Shown: positions 11,730 to 21,703, numbered from the stretch's first letter. The stretch: 64,000 nucleotides of DNA from Rhodanobacter sp. MP7CTX1 (GCF_014205795.1 NZ_JACHCN010000001.1:186001-250000); one strand, 5' to 3'. The notes: generated by a model not told the origin, from the sequence alone. Made by a program: numbers and translations.

Positions 11730-13067
11730 ATGCCACGCCGTGAAACCTCCAGCAGCCCCGGTCTGTTTGCCGAGTCCGAAGACCTCAAGCCGTTGGCCGA
11801 GCGCATGCGGCCGCGTAGCCTCGACGAGATCGTTGGCCAGCAGCGACTGGTCGGGTCGGGCAAACCACTGCGCACGGCACTGGAAGCCGGGCGGGTGCAT
11901 TCGATGGTGCTGTGGGGGCCGCCGGGTTGCGGCAAGACCACGCTGGCGCTGCTCGTGGCTCGCTATGCCGATGCGGATTTCCGTGCGATTTCCGCGGTGC
12001 TGTCGGGTCTGCCGGAAGTTCGCAAGGCGCTGTCCGAGGCCGAGGTGAATTTCGCGCAGGGGCGGCGCACGGTGCTGTTCGTCGATGAGGTGCACCGCTT
12101 CAACAAGACCCAGCAGGATGCCTTCCTGCCGCATATCGAAAAAGGCGTGATCGTGTTCGTCGGTGCAACGACCGAAAATCCGTCGTTCGAGCTGAACTCC
12201 GCATTGCTGTCGCGCTGTCGCGTGCATGTGCTGGATTCGATTTCGGTGACTGACATCGTGGCTGCTCTCAAGCGCGCACTGGTGGACACCGAGCGCGGTC
12301 TTGGCGCGTTGCAATTGCAGATCAGTGATGGGTCGCTGGAATCGATTGCCGAGGCTGCAGACGGCGATGTGCGTCGAGCACTGACCTTGCTGGAGATCGC
12401 CGCCGAGCTGGCACAGGACCAGCGGATCGATGAGGCCACGCTGACCCAGGTGCTGGCTGATCGCACGCGTCGCTTCGACAAGAAGGGCGAGCAGTTCTAC
12501 GACCAGATCTCGGCGCTGCACAAATCGGTGCGTTCGTCCGACCCCGATGCCGCGGTGTACTGGTTGTGCCGCATGCTGGATGGCGGCGTTGATCCGCTCT
12601 ACCTGGCACGGCGCATGACTCGCATGGCCGTAGAGGATATCGGCCTGGCCGAACCGCGTGCCTGGCGCATGGCGCTGGATGCGTGGGATACGTATGAACG
12701 CCTGGGCAGTCCCGAGGGTGAGCTGGGGCTGGCCCAGCTGGCGATCTGGCTGGCCATCGCGCCGAAAAGCAACGCGGCCTACATGGCGTACAACAAGGCG
12801 CGTGCCGCCATACGCGACGGTGGCACGCTGGAAGTGCCGATGCATCTGCGCAATGCGCCGACCAAGCTGATGAAAGGTCTCGGCTACGGCAAGGGTTATC
12901 AATACGATCACGACGCCGAAGGCGGCGTGGCACTCGATCAACAATGCCTGCCCGATGAGCTGGCAGGTACGGTTTTTTATGAGCCGGTCGAGCGCGGGCT
13001 TGAGCTTCAGTTGCGCGAAAAACTGCTGGCGTTGCGTGCCGCTCGTGAGCAAGCGCGCGACAAGTAG
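11730..13067 (+). CDS. rarA: Replication-associated recombination protein A (MgsA/RarA)
   Basis: A 445-residue clamp-loader-type AAA+ ATPase that acts at stalled replication forks. It has ERMRPRSLDEIVGQQRLVG at the N-terminus, Walker A GPPGCGKTT near residue 62, Walker B LFVDEVHRFNKTQQDAFLP, and the sensor stretch IVFVGATTENPSFELN. The tetramerisation and MgsA C-terminal part is present (AVEDIGLAEPRA, LEVPMHLRNAPTKLMKGLGY). I choose the ATG at 11730 because the family begins near PSLFAES-like sequence; 11712 is possible. It is convergent with the MocR gene. Confidence 0.95.
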   Translation: MPRRETSSSPGLFAESEDLKPLAERMRPRSLDEIVGQQRLVGSGKPLRTALEAGRVHSMVLWGPPGCGKTTLALLVARYADADFRAISAVLSGLPEVRKALSEAEVNFAQGRRTVLFVDEVHRFNKTQQDAFLPHIEKGVIVFVGATTENPSFELNSALLSRCRVHVLDSISVTDIVAALKRALVDTERGLGALQLQISDGSLESIAEAADGDVRRALTLLEIAAELAQDQRIDEATLTQVLADRTRRFDKKGEQFYDQISALHKSVRSSDPDAAVYWLCRMLDGGVDPLYLARRMTRMAVEDIGLAEPRAWRMALDAWDTYERLGSPEGELGLAQLAIWLAIAPKSNAAYMAYNKARAAIRDGGTLEVPMHLRNAPTKLMKGLGYGKGYQYDHDAEGGVALDQQCLPDELAGTVFYEPVERGLELQLREKLLALRAAREQARDK

Positions 13068-13084
13068 GCGCGGCCCATTGGGTG

Positions 13085-14602
13085 TTATCCGGACGATGCG
13101 GTCTGTGCGGATCGCACGGTGGCGTCGCGCGTCGAGCTGATAGCACGCCCGTGCAGCTGTGCGAGCGCGCGTGCCATCCGGCGCACGGCCTCGTCCAGTT
13201 CGCCTTCGTCGTAATAGCTGAAGCCGAGCCGCATGAAAGGCTGCTCGCGCTGGAAGAACTCGTAGCGACCGGCATCGAAGAACTGCACACCTTCGTGTTC
13301 GCCTGCCCGCGACCAGGCAGCAATATCGATTGCGTCGTCGACTTGCGCCCACAAGCCCATGCCACCGTCAGGAATGCGAAATGTCACGGCGCTGCCAAGG
13401 TGACGCGTGAGCGACGTGGCCAGCGCGTCGCGTCGGGCGATGTAGATGCGCCGCATCCGGCGCATGTGGCGCAATACTTCACCATCCTCGAATAGTTCGG
13501 CGATGGCGCATTCCATCGCCACGTCGCCGCGCGCATCGCTTGCCGCACGCAAGCTGGCCAGTCGTTCGAACACCGGTGCGGGAGCGACCACAAAACCGGT
13601 GCTTATCCCCGGTGCCAGCAGGTTGGACAACGAACCGACATAGATGACATTGGCGCCCCCGGCACCTGCGGCGATCGGCAAAATCGGTTTGCCGACGTAG
13701 TGGAATTCGTGGTCGTAATCATCTTCGATAATCGCAAAGCCATGCTGCAACGCCAGCTTGGCCAGTCGAGTGCGCCGCGCAGGCGACATCACAACCGTCG
13801 TCGGAAATTGATGGTGCGGCGTCAGGAACACGGCGCGTACACGCTGATGTGTCAGCAATGCCTCCAGTGCATCGACGTCGAGCCCATCGCCGTCCAGTGG
13901 CAGTGGAATCAAGCGCGCGCCAGCGAGTTTCAGCACGCTCCACGCGGGTGGATAGCCGAACGCCTCAACCACAACGACATCACCCGGCTGCAACAGCATG
14001 CGCGCCACCAGATCGATGCCTTGCTCGATGCTATGGGTAACCATGAGGTTATCCGGCACTACCGGCAGGCCGCGTGTGCGGGCAAGCATCGCCGCCAATT
14101 CCGTGCGCAAGCGCGGGTGGCCGCTCGGGTCGGCATAGGTCAGCATGGAGCGGCCACGCTGTCCGATCGCGCGGCGAAACGCGCGTGCCAATGCCGAGGC
14201 GGGAAACAGACGCGCGTCGGGCATCCCGTTGCAGATGAGCAGCGTGCCCGGCGGCGCCACGCTGATGGGCGAAGGCGTATATACCGGCGGTGCCAGCGCG
14301 TACGTCGGCTCCTGGATCAACGGCTTGCGCGAGGCGAACGGATCGATGGTCGACATGGCGACAAAGGTACCGCCGCCGATGCGTGTGCTGATCAATCCCT
14401 CCGATGCCAGCTCGCCATAGCTGGCGACCACGGTGTTGCGATTGATGCCCAAACGCTCGGCCAGTTCACGCGAGCCGGGCAGCGCTTCACCGGGTTTGAG
14501 AACGGCGCGCCGGATGTCTTCGGCGATGGCGCCGGCAAGCTGCAGGAACAGCGGCTGTTCCCGCGAAGGATCCAACGCGATCGTCAGTTCCCATCGGCGC
14601 AT
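13085..14602 (-). CDS. MocR/PdxR-type GntR regulator with degenerate aminotransferase domain
   Basis: A 505-residue GntR winged helix (residues about 10-80, LPGSRELAERLGINRNTVVASY) is fused to a fold-type I aminotransferase domain. IIEDDYDHEFHYVG and the Asn/Tyr side of the cofactor site are recognisable. The Schiff-base lysine expected in the motif GSxSKxLxPxLR is replaced: I read GSLSNLLAPGIS, with Asn at residue 327 (codon AAC). The phosphate-binding Arg of that motif also reads as Ser. MocR proteins normally bind PLP and control pyridoxine, GABA or other nearby genes. The divergent neighbour here is a secreted HAF-repeat gene. I cannot name the target. Confidence 0.88.
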   Translation of the reverse strand: MRRWELTIALDPSREQPLFLQLAGAIAEDIRRAVLKPGEALPGSRELAERLGINRNTVVASYGELASEGLISTRIGGGTFVAMSTIDPFASRKPLIQEPTYALAPPVYTPSPISVAPPGTLLICNGMPDARLFPASALARAFRRAIGQRGRSMLTYADPSGHPRLRTELAAMLARTRGLPVVPDNLMVTHSIEQGIDLVARMLLQPGDVVVVEAFGYPPAWSVLKLAGARLIPLPLDGDGLDVDALEALLTHQRVRAVFLTPHHQFPTTVVMSPARRTRLAKLALQHGFAIIEDDYDHEFHYVGKPILPIAAGAGGANVIYVGSLSNLLAPGISTGFVVAPAPVFERLASLRAASDARGDVAMECAIAELFEDGEVLRHMRRMRRIYIARRDALATSLTRHLGSAVTFRIPDGGMGLWAQVDDAIDIAAWSRAGEHEGVQFFDAGRYEFFQREQPFMRLGFSYYDEGELDEAVRRMARALAQLHGRAISSTRDATVRSAQTASSG

Positions 14603-14715
14603 GCCGCGATTCTAGTCCCGGTGTGCCAACCGGACCAGCAGCTATCGCAAAAGTGGAGCTTCCGGTGCGCGCGGCACCGGGCCAGGCTGAACACCCACAT
14701 CAATGGGAGAACGCC

Positions 14716-15996
14716 ATGCGCAAGATTCCGTATGCGATCTTTATCGCAACCCTGGCCGGCGTGGGCGCCGTGACACAAGCGTCTTCGGCAGCATCGAGTG
14801 GTCCAGGCTATACCGTATTCAATCTCCCTTCGGCGGGCGGCACGGTCAGCTCCGGCAACAGCATCAACAACTTCGGCATCGTCAGTGGCGATTCCAATCA
14901 GCCCGGTGACCAGACGACGCACGCGACCGTCTGGCTGTTGGGGTCTAGATTCGACCTGGGGACGCTGGGCGGTCCCAACAGCGGCGTGCAGTGGCCGGTG
15001 AAAAACAATGTGGGCGTGATCTCGGGTATTGCCGAAACCACCCAGATCAACAAACTGGGCGAGGCCTGGAGCTGTTCGGCGTTCTTCCCCGGCAACGCCA
15101 CCCTGCATAACTGTGTCGGCTTTGTCTCCCAGTGGGGACAGCTGCGGGCGCTGCCGACTTTAGGCGGCTATAACGGCTTCGCCACCGGAACGAATGACTT
15201 TGGCCAGACCGTCGGTTGGACCGAAAACACCGTGCATGATTCGACCTGCAATCCGCCGCAAGTGCTGCAGTTCCGTGCTGTCATCTGGGGGCCAGGAAAA
15301 AATCAGATCGAACAACTGCCGCCACTCCCTGGTAGCGACACGGTGAGCGCCGCGACGGCGATCAACGATCATGGCCAGGTCGTCGGCATTTCCGGCATTT
15401 GCTCGAATGCGGTGGGTGGATTCAGCGCCATTCACGCCGTGATCTGGCAAAACGCCAAGCCGACCGATATCGGCAATATTGGCGGCGCGGCATGGAACAC
15501 CCCCATGGCCATTAATCAGAACGGCGTGGTGGTCGGGTTTGCCAACGTGCAGCCCGGTGGTGCGCTGCTGGCACATGCCTTCATCTGGACCAAGGGCGGC
15601 GGCATGAAGGACCTTGGCACGTTGCCGGGGCAGGGCGTCGATGCACAAAGTCAGGCACTGGGCATCAACGATCAGGGGCAGGTCGTCGGTATCTCCTGCA
15701 CGGCGGGGTTCGCCAGTTGCGCAGCCTTCCTGTGGCAGAACGGCGTCATGACCAACCTCAACTCGCTGGTGGCAGCGGGCTACGACGATCAGCTGCTCGC
15801 GGCCAACGACATCAACGACGAGGGAGTGATCACCGGCCAGGCAGTCAACTCGGCAGGCGACGCGCTGAGTTTCGTGGCAACCCCCGGCTTCGGCCTGGCT
15901 CGCCGCGCTGCGGTGGGTTCAACCCAGAGCGTCACGTTGCCCGCGAAGCTGCGCGCGAAACTCCTGCAGCGCCTGGGGCCGAACGCATCCGAGTAG
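14716..15996 (+). CDS. Secreted HAF-repeat (extracellular beta-propeller-like) protein
   Basis: A 426-residue protein with a signal peptide (cleavage near VTQASSA) and repeated units of about 45-65 residues. Each unit pairs a line such as LGTLGGPNSG or LGTLPGQG with AINDHGQVVGIS, AINQNGVVVGFA or GINDQGQVVGIS, the hallmark of HAF-family repeats. These proteins are exported and probably fold as repeated beta-sheets; no enzymatic role is known. The ATG at 14716 follows GGGAGA. It is transcribed divergently from the MocR regulator, 113 bp away. Confidence 0.85.
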   Translation: MRKIPYAIFIATLAGVGAVTQASSAASSGPGYTVFNLPSAGGTVSSGNSINNFGIVSGDSNQPGDQTTHATVWLLGSRFDLGTLGGPNSGVQWPVKNNVGVISGIAETTQINKLGEAWSCSAFFPGNATLHNCVGFVSQWGQLRALPTLGGYNGFATGTNDFGQTVGWTENTVHDSTCNPPQVLQFRAVIWGPGKNQIEQLPPLPGSDTVSAATAINDHGQVVGISGICSNAVGGFSAIHAVIWQNAKPTDIGNIGGAAWNTPMAINQNGVVVGFANVQPGGALLAHAFIWTKGGGMKDLGTLPGQGVDAQSQALGINDQGQVVGISCTAGFASCAAFLWQNGVMTNLNSLVAAGYDDQLLAANDINDEGVITGQAVNSAGDALSFVATPGFGLARRAAVGSTQSVTLPAKLRAKLLQRLGPNASE

Positions 15997-16128
15997 TGCG
16001 GCTGGACGACGATGTGCATTCCGCTGAGGGATGCGCATCGTCGTGTCGCAAGGGCTGAAGCATTCGCTCACGCGAAGTGCGTGCTGTCGACAGACGTCAC
16101 CCATGTCATCGAATCCGGGAGTGCGCCC

Positions 16129-16512
16129 ATGTTTCACGAGCAGCAGTTGCAACGCATGAACAAGCGCTACGTGGCGGCTTCGCTAGCCGGCGACGTCGAC
16201 TGGTATCGCATGCATCTGGCCGACGAGTTCGTCTGCATCGAATCGGACGGCTCGCTGCTCAACAGGGAGGCTTTCCTGCGCCTGACCGCCAAAGGCTGCT
16301 CGGACCTAGCCGATTACAAACTTGATGACGTCGACGTGCAGTTCTACGGCGACGTCGCACTCGTGCGGGCACTGGGTTCATGGACAATGAAGACCGGCGC
16401 GCGCGGCATCAGTCGATATATAGACGTCTATGTGCGCAACGACGACGAGTGGAAAGTAGTCAGCGCACAAATCACCCGCGCGAACCGGGAACCCGATCAT
16501 GCAGCCCGCTGA
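16129..16512 (+). CDS. NTF2/SnoaL-like (DUF4440-type) small protein
   Basis: A 127-residue cytosolic protein with the cone-shaped NTF2-like pattern: NKRYVAASLAGDVDWYRMHL, DEFVCIESDGSLLNREAFL, and the strand VQFYGDVALVRALGSWTMK, ending DEWKVVSAQITR. Members include ketosteroid-isomerase-like enzymes and many orphan proteins, so the substrate cannot be assigned. The ATG at 16129 begins the homologous part. It ends just before the 7-copy repeat array. Confidence 0.8.
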   Translation: MFHEQQLQRMNKRYVAASLAGDVDWYRMHLADEFVCIESDGSLLNREAFLRLTAKGCSDLADYKLDDVDVQFYGDVALVRALGSWTMKTGARGISRYIDVYVRNDDEWKVVSAQITRANREPDHAAR

Positions 16513-16539
16513 TAAGCACAACGCGGCGAGTTCAAAGGG

Positions 16540-16905
16540 CACCCCACCTCCACCGTTCCCTCCACCGTTCGCCCTGAGCGTAGCGCAGCGAAGTCGAAGG
16601 GCACCGCCACCTCCACCGTTCGTCCTGAACGTAGCGCAGCGTACTCGAGGGGCACCCCCACCTCCACCGTTCACCCTGAGCGTAGCGCAGCGAAGTCGAA
16701 GGGCACCACCACTTCCTCCGTTCGTCCTGAGCGTAGCGCAGCGAAGTCGAAGGGCACCCCCACCTCCACCGTTCACCCTGAGCGTAGCGCAGCGAAGTCG
16801 AAGGGCACCACCACCTCCGTTCGTCCTGAGCGTAGCGGAGCGAAGTCGAAGGGCACCACCTCCACCGTTCGCCCTGAGCGTAGCGCAGCGAAGTCGAAGG
16901 GTCGC
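16540..16905. repeat. Seven-copy 48/51-bp repeat array
   Basis: The core TTCGTCCTGAGCGTAGCGCA followed by GCGAAGTCGAAGG occurs seven times, starting at 16568, 16619, 16670, 16721, 16772, 16820 and 16868. The spacing is 51 bp four times, then 48 bp twice. Links are CACC/CCACCT-rich. Because the period is a multiple of three, frames stay open on both strands across the array, giving spurious proline-rich or WRW-rich ORFs. It is not a CRISPR array: the links are short and nearly identical. The same core is a widely dispersed bacterial intergenic element. Confidence 0.9.
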
Positions 16906-16929
16906 CGCGCCCAGCTGTTTGAGGGCCGA

Positions 16930-17493
16930 ATGAATACTGTGACATTTCTTGCCCTGATCTTCGCCATCCTCACCGCAACAGCGCCTCGCATCGAAGCCAT
17001 CGAAGCCAACAAGACCACACCCAACCCCGCCACAAACCCAACCCCATCCTGCACATCCCCAGCCCACCGCCAATTCGACTTCTTCGCAGGCAACTGGGAC
17101 ACCTACGACCTCAACGCCCCATCCAAGCTCATAGCCCGCAACCACGTAACCATCACCCTCAACGGCTGCGTCATCCACGAGAACTATCAACAAAACGACG
17201 GCCTGCACGGAGAAAGTTTCAGCATCTACGACGCAACGCGAGACACCTGGCATCAGACCTGGGTAACCAACAACGGCAAGCTCCTCCAACTGGACGGCCG
17301 ACTGGTAGGCAACCGCATGATATTGACAGCGTCAGACCGGGCCGCGGACGGCACCTCATCACTCCTGCGCGGCATATGGCAACCCGACGGGTCCACCGTA
17401 CGCGAGACCGCACAGCGCTCAACCGACGGCGGCAAGACCTGGACCCCCGTATTCGACATCGTGTTTCGCCCGCACCCGCAAGACAGCAAATGA
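16930..17493 (+). CDS. Secreted DUF1579-like protein
   Basis: A 187-residue protein with an N-terminal signal peptide (MNTVTFLALIFAILTATAP). The mature part begins HRQFDFFAGNWDTYDL and continues with INGCVIHENY-like (NGCVIHENYQQNDGLHG), SIYDATRDTWHQTWV, and DGRLVGNRMILTASDR. This matches a common family of small exported proteins of unknown function that share a beta-barrel-like pattern. It lies directly after the repeat array, whose last unit may contain its promoter. No operon partner is seen. Confidence 0.75.
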   Translation: MNTVTFLALIFAILTATAPRIEAIEANKTTPNPATNPTPSCTSPAHRQFDFFAGNWDTYDLNAPSKLIARNHVTITLNGCVIHENYQQNDGLHGESFSIYDATRDTWHQTWVTNNGKLLQLDGRLVGNRMILTASDRAADGTSSLLRGIWQPDGSTVRETAQRSTDGGKTWTPVFDIVFRPHPQDSK

Positions 17494-17604
17494 CCCCGAA
17501 CGACTAACCCGATCCCAAACAAAACACCCGGCCTGCTGCGAGTGCCCTTGCCTGCACCAAGGTATCGGGCATAGATTCGGCCCACCACACGGGGAGGGTG
17601 AATC

Positions 17605-18183
17605 ATGCGCGTACTCGTAGCGGGATTGATCGGCGGTATCCTGATGTTCCTCTGGGGTGCCGTGGCACATCTGGCGTTGGGCCTTGGCAATGTCGGCATC
17701 AGGGCGCCAGCGAATGAAAACGCGGTGCTCAGCAGCCTGCACGAGGGTCTGGGCGAGAAGGCGGGCGTCTACATCCTGCCGTGGCTCGATCCGAGTCAGA
17801 TGAATGATCCTGCGCAAAAGCTGGCCTACTCGACCAAGAGCATCAGGTCGCCGTATGCCTGGGTGGTCTACATGCCGCAGGGCGAGGATCTCACCCAGAT
17901 GGGCCGGCAACTGCCGCGGCAATGGGCGTCAGACACCCTGGCAGCGTTGATGCTGGCGTTCGTGATGGCCTTCGCCGGGTTGAGTTTCGGCCGACGTATC
18001 GGGATCGCCGCCGCGGTGGCCATCTATGCGTGGCTCAACACCATGGTGCCGTACTGGAACTGGTATCGCTTTCCGCTCGACTTTGTCCAGGCGGCGCTGA
18101 TTGAACAGCTCATCGGCTGGCTGATCGCCGGAGCCGCGATGGCTTGGTGGCTGGGCCGCTGCGAGCGCCGGCTCGCACGCTGA
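17605..18183 (+). CDS. Membrane protein of unknown function
   Basis: A 192-residue protein with one N-terminal membrane helix (residues 4-27), a periplasmic or cytosolic loop of about 85 residues containing GVYILPWLDPSQMNDPAQK, and about three C-terminal helices from residue 112 (LAALMLAFVMAFAGLSFG). The C-terminus is WWLGRCERRL. GGGAGG at 17591 is a good ribosome-binding site for the ATG at 17605. I do not recognise a named family; it looks conserved because codon use and length are gene-like. Confidence 0.7.
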   Translation: MRVLVAGLIGGILMFLWGAVAHLALGLGNVGIRAPANENAVLSSLHEGLGEKAGVYILPWLDPSQMNDPAQKLAYSTKSIRSPYAWVVYMPQGEDLTQMGRQLPRQWASDTLAALMLAFVMAFAGLSFGRRIGIAAAVAIYAWLNTMVPYWNWYRFPLDFVQAALIEQLIGWLIAGAAMAWWLGRCERRLAR

Positions 18184-18236
18184 GGCAAGGGTCAGATCGG
18201 GCGGTGGTGCCGGGGGAGGGCGCCATCGCCCGGTTT

Positions 18237-18319
18237 TCGTTGCGGTGCCTGCCACGGCGTGGCGTCATCATTCCGGTGTTTGCCACCAGTGGCGTCTTCA
18301 TTGCGGTGTTTGCCACTAG
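18237..18319. repeat. Short tandem repeat, about 30 bp, upstream of serS
   Basis: Two 30-bp units reading GGCGTCATCATTCCGGTGTT and GGCGTCTTCATTGCGGTGTT, each ending TGCCAC, are preceded by a partial third copy (TTGCGGTGCCTGCCAC). They fill most of the gap between the membrane protein and serS and may carry serS promoter elements. I see no hairpin characteristic of a T-box, which would not be expected here. Confidence 0.6.
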
Positions 18320-19642
<1,323 letters not shown>

Positions 19643-19705
19643 TCGCAGCGATACAGGTGTAGTCGTGTGCAGGATCGTTCCTGATAAACTACGCCGACAA
19701 GTTTT

Positions 19706-19878
19706 GGAGAGATGGCCGAGTGGTTTAAGGCGGCAAGAACTTGACGCGAAGGCAGGAAGCCGAAGCGAACATCGACGAAGTCGATGGCCCGAAGGGCGAA
19801 GGGCGAAGGGCAGGATGCCCGCAGTAAAACTGCCGTAGTGACGCGCAACGCGCGTCTTCGACAGGACAACGAGTTTAT
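19706..19878 (+). pseudogene. Disrupted tRNA-Ser copy
   Basis: Positions 19706-19735 repeat the first 30 bases of the intact tRNA-Ser with one change (GGAGAGATGGCCGAGTGGTT...). About 80 bp of unrelated sequence follows. The anticodon arm then resumes near 19828 as GCAGTAAAACTGCCGTAG, lacking CTTG of the anticodon loop. The variable and T arms are replaced by a hairpin GACGCGC-AAC-GCGCGTC. It cannot form a tRNA. It looks like a duplicated tRNA gene disrupted by an insertion. Confidence 0.7.
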
Positions 19879-19968
19879 GGAGAGATGGCCGAGTGGTTTA
19901 AGGCAGCAGTCTTGAAAACTGCCGTAGGTGTGAGCCTACCGTGGGTTCGAATCCCACTCTCTCCGCCA
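19879..19968 (+). tRNA. serT: tRNA-Ser (anticodon UGA)
   Basis: A 90-nt type II tRNA including an encoded CCA end. The acceptor stem pairs GGAGAGA with TCTCTCC, the anticodon arm is GCAGT-CTTGAAA-ACTGC (anticodon TGA, reading UCA), the long variable arm is GTAGGTGTGAGCCTAC, and the T arm is GTGGG-TTCGAAT-CCCAC. It lies 236 bp after serS, its own synthetase gene. Confidence 0.96.
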
Positions 19969-20014
19969 ATAATGTACCATAAGTCATTGATTTAACGCAA
20001 CTTATCTGTGATGC

Positions 20015-20056
20015 AAAACGGCTGGTATGCCATTGGGTATGCCAGCCGTTTTTGTT
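20015..20056 (+). terminator. Rho-independent terminator after tRNA-Ser
   Basis: An 11-bp perfect stem, AAAACGGCTGG (20015-20025) with CCAGCCGTTTT (20042-20052), encloses a 16-base loop and is followed by TGTTTC. It can work on both strands because the stem ends in A and T runs. Confidence 0.75.
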
Positions 20057-20110
20057 TCTGGTTCTGTCTCGTTGAGCCTTGTTGGGCCCGCTTTCGCAGT
20101 TGGTGTGATT

Positions 20111-20149
20111 ACCGCGTCGGATGGTTTCGACTTCGGGCAGTTCAGGCAT
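20111..20149 (-). pseudogene. mutM: Five-prime stub of mutM (formamidopyrimidine-DNA glycosylase)
   Basis: Minus-strand codons 1-13 read MPELPEVETIRRG, the near-invariant start of Fpg/MutM including the catalytic Pro2 and Glu3. Similarity then stops, and the frame runs through the terminator and across tRNA-Ser without further MutM sequence. The ATG lies only 6 bp after the gnd stop, so an intact gnd-mutM operon probably once existed and was cut by insertion or deletion at the tRNA side. The rest of the gene is not in the window. Confidence 0.75.
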
Positions 20150-20155
20150 GTGTCG

Positions 20156-21703
20156 TCAGTTCCAGTTGGCGTGGAAGCTGCCCAACTTGTCGATGCGTTC
20201 AAAGGTATGCGCACCAAACAGATCACGTTGCGCCTGGATCAGGTTGGCCGGCAGACGCTCGGAACGGTAGCCATCGTAATAGGCGATCGCCGAGCTGAAA
20301 CCGGGTACCGGCACGCCGAGGCGCACCGCCGTGGCCACCACCTCACGCAGCGCCTCCTGGTACTTCTGCGCGACTTTGCCGAAGGTCGGTGCCAGCAGCA
20401 GGTTGGCCAGCTTGTCGTCGTGCTTGTAGGCGTCAGTGATGTCCTGCAGGAAGCGAGCGCGGATGATGCAGCCGCCGCGCCAGATCTTGGCGATGGTGCC
20501 GTAGTCCAGCTTCCACTGGTACTCCTCGGCAGCAGCGCGCAGCTGCGCGAAGCCCTGCGCGTACGAGACGATCTTGCTCAGGTACAAAGCGCGGCGCACC
20601 GATTCGATGAACACCTTGCGATCGCCCTTGAAGGCCTTGGTCTTCGGTCCGTGCAGATAGCGGCTGGCGGCGACACGTTCGTCTTTCAGCGAGGACAGCA
20701 CACGCGCGAAAACTGCCTCAGTGATGAGGGGTAGCGGCACACCGAGATCGAGCGCACTCTGACTGGTCCATTTGCCTGTGCCCTTCTGCGCGGCGCGGTC
20801 GAGGATCACGTCGACCAGATCCTTGCCGGTTTCCTCATCCTTCTTCTGGAAAATGGTGGTGGTGATCTCGATCAGGTAGCTGTCGAGTTCGCCCTCGTTC
20901 CATTTGCGGTAGACCCTGGTCAGTTCCTTGTTGGTAAGGCCAAGAACATGCTTGAGTACCGAGTAGCTTTCGGCGATGAGCTGCATGTCGCCGTATTCGA
21001 TACCGTTGTGCACCATCTTGACGTAGTGACCGGCACCGTCATCGCCCATATAGGCCACGCAAGGTTCGCCGTCAGGCGCCTTCGCGGCGATCTCCGTAAG
21101 GATCGGTTCGACCAGGTCATACGCATCGCGCGGGCCACCGGGCATGATCGACGGACCATGCAGGGCGCCTTCCTCACCACCGGATACGCCAGTGCCGATG
21201 AAGTGCAGGCCAGCCTTGGCCAGCTCTTGGTTGCGCCGGATGGTGTCCTTGAAATTGGTATTGCCGCCGTCGATCAGAACATCGCCCTTGCTCAGCAGCG
21301 GCTTGAGTTCCGCGATCACTGCATCGGTACCGGCGCCCGCTTGCACCATCAGCAGGATGCGTCGCGGCTTTTCCAGCGAGGCGACAAATTTTTCGATGGT
21401 ATAGCTGGGGACGAACTTGGCAGTGGGGTTGTCCTTGATGACCTCATCGGTCTTCTCACGGCTGCGGTTGAAGATCGACACCACATGGCCACGGCTTTCG
21501 ATGTTCAGCGCCAGGTTGCGGCCCATCACGGCCATGCCGACGACACCAATCACGCCCTTGCCGTTCGTCGCCGCGCTTTTCTTGGAGGCGCTACTCCTGG
21601 CGATGACTTTCTTGGCTGGCCTTTTTGGGGCGGCGACTTTCTTCGCCGGTTTGGCCGTGACTTCTTTGCTCGCTGCCGGCTTGCGTTTGACTTGCGTGGC
21701 CAT
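20156..21703 (-). CDS. gnd: 6-phosphogluconate dehydrogenase (decarboxylating) with basic N-terminal extension
   Basis: A 515-residue NADP enzyme of the oxidative pentose phosphate pathway. The core begins at about residue 50 with [20 protein letters not shown] and includes [20 protein letters not shown] and the [11 protein letters not shown] helix. Before it lies a 48-residue tail containing 12 Lys and 3 Arg plus many Ala and Pro, resembling histone H1-type AAKK tails. The ATG at 21703 is preceded by AGGAGG, so the tail is very likely translated rather than a misread start. Typical Gnd is about 470 residues. Confidence 0.96.
   Translation of the reverse strand: MATQVKRKPAASKEVTAKPAKKVAAPKRPAKKVIARSSASKKSAATNGKGVIGVVGMAVMGRNLALNIESRGHVVSIFNRSREKTDEVIKDNPTAKFVPSYTIEKFVASLEKPRRILLMVQAGAGTDAVIAELKPLLSKGDVLIDGGNTNFKDTIRRNQELAKAGLHFIGTGVSGGEEGALHGPSIMPGGPRDAYDLVEPILTEIAAKAPDGEPCVAYMGDDGAGHYVKMVHNGIEYGDMQLIAESYSVLKHVLGLTNKELTRVYRKWNEGELDSYLIEITTTIFQKKDEETGKDLVDVILDRAAQKGTGKWTSQSALDLGVPLPLITEAVFARVLSSLKDERVAASRYLHGPKTKAFKGDRKVFIESVRRALYLSKIVSYAQGFAQLRAAAEEYQWKLDYGTIAKIWRGGCIIRARFLQDITDAYKHDDKLANLLLAPTFGKVAQKYQEALREVVATAVRLGVPVPGFSSAIAYYDGYRSERLPANLIQAQRDLFGAHTFERIDKLGSFHANWN

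Noticed and set aside
16540-16905. CRISPR array
   Set aside because: Links between repeats are short and nearly identical, periods are 48-51 bp, and no cas gene is near.
16378-17289. 303-codon minus-strand and 144-codon plus-strand frames over the repeat array
   Set aside because: They are open only because the repeat period is a multiple of three, and the longer one overlaps two convincing plus-strand genes.
19898-20149. 83-codon minus-strand frame starting MPELPEV and running across tRNA-Ser
   Set aside because: Only the first 13 codons match MutM; the rest is antisense to a terminator and a tRNA, a known source of false genes.
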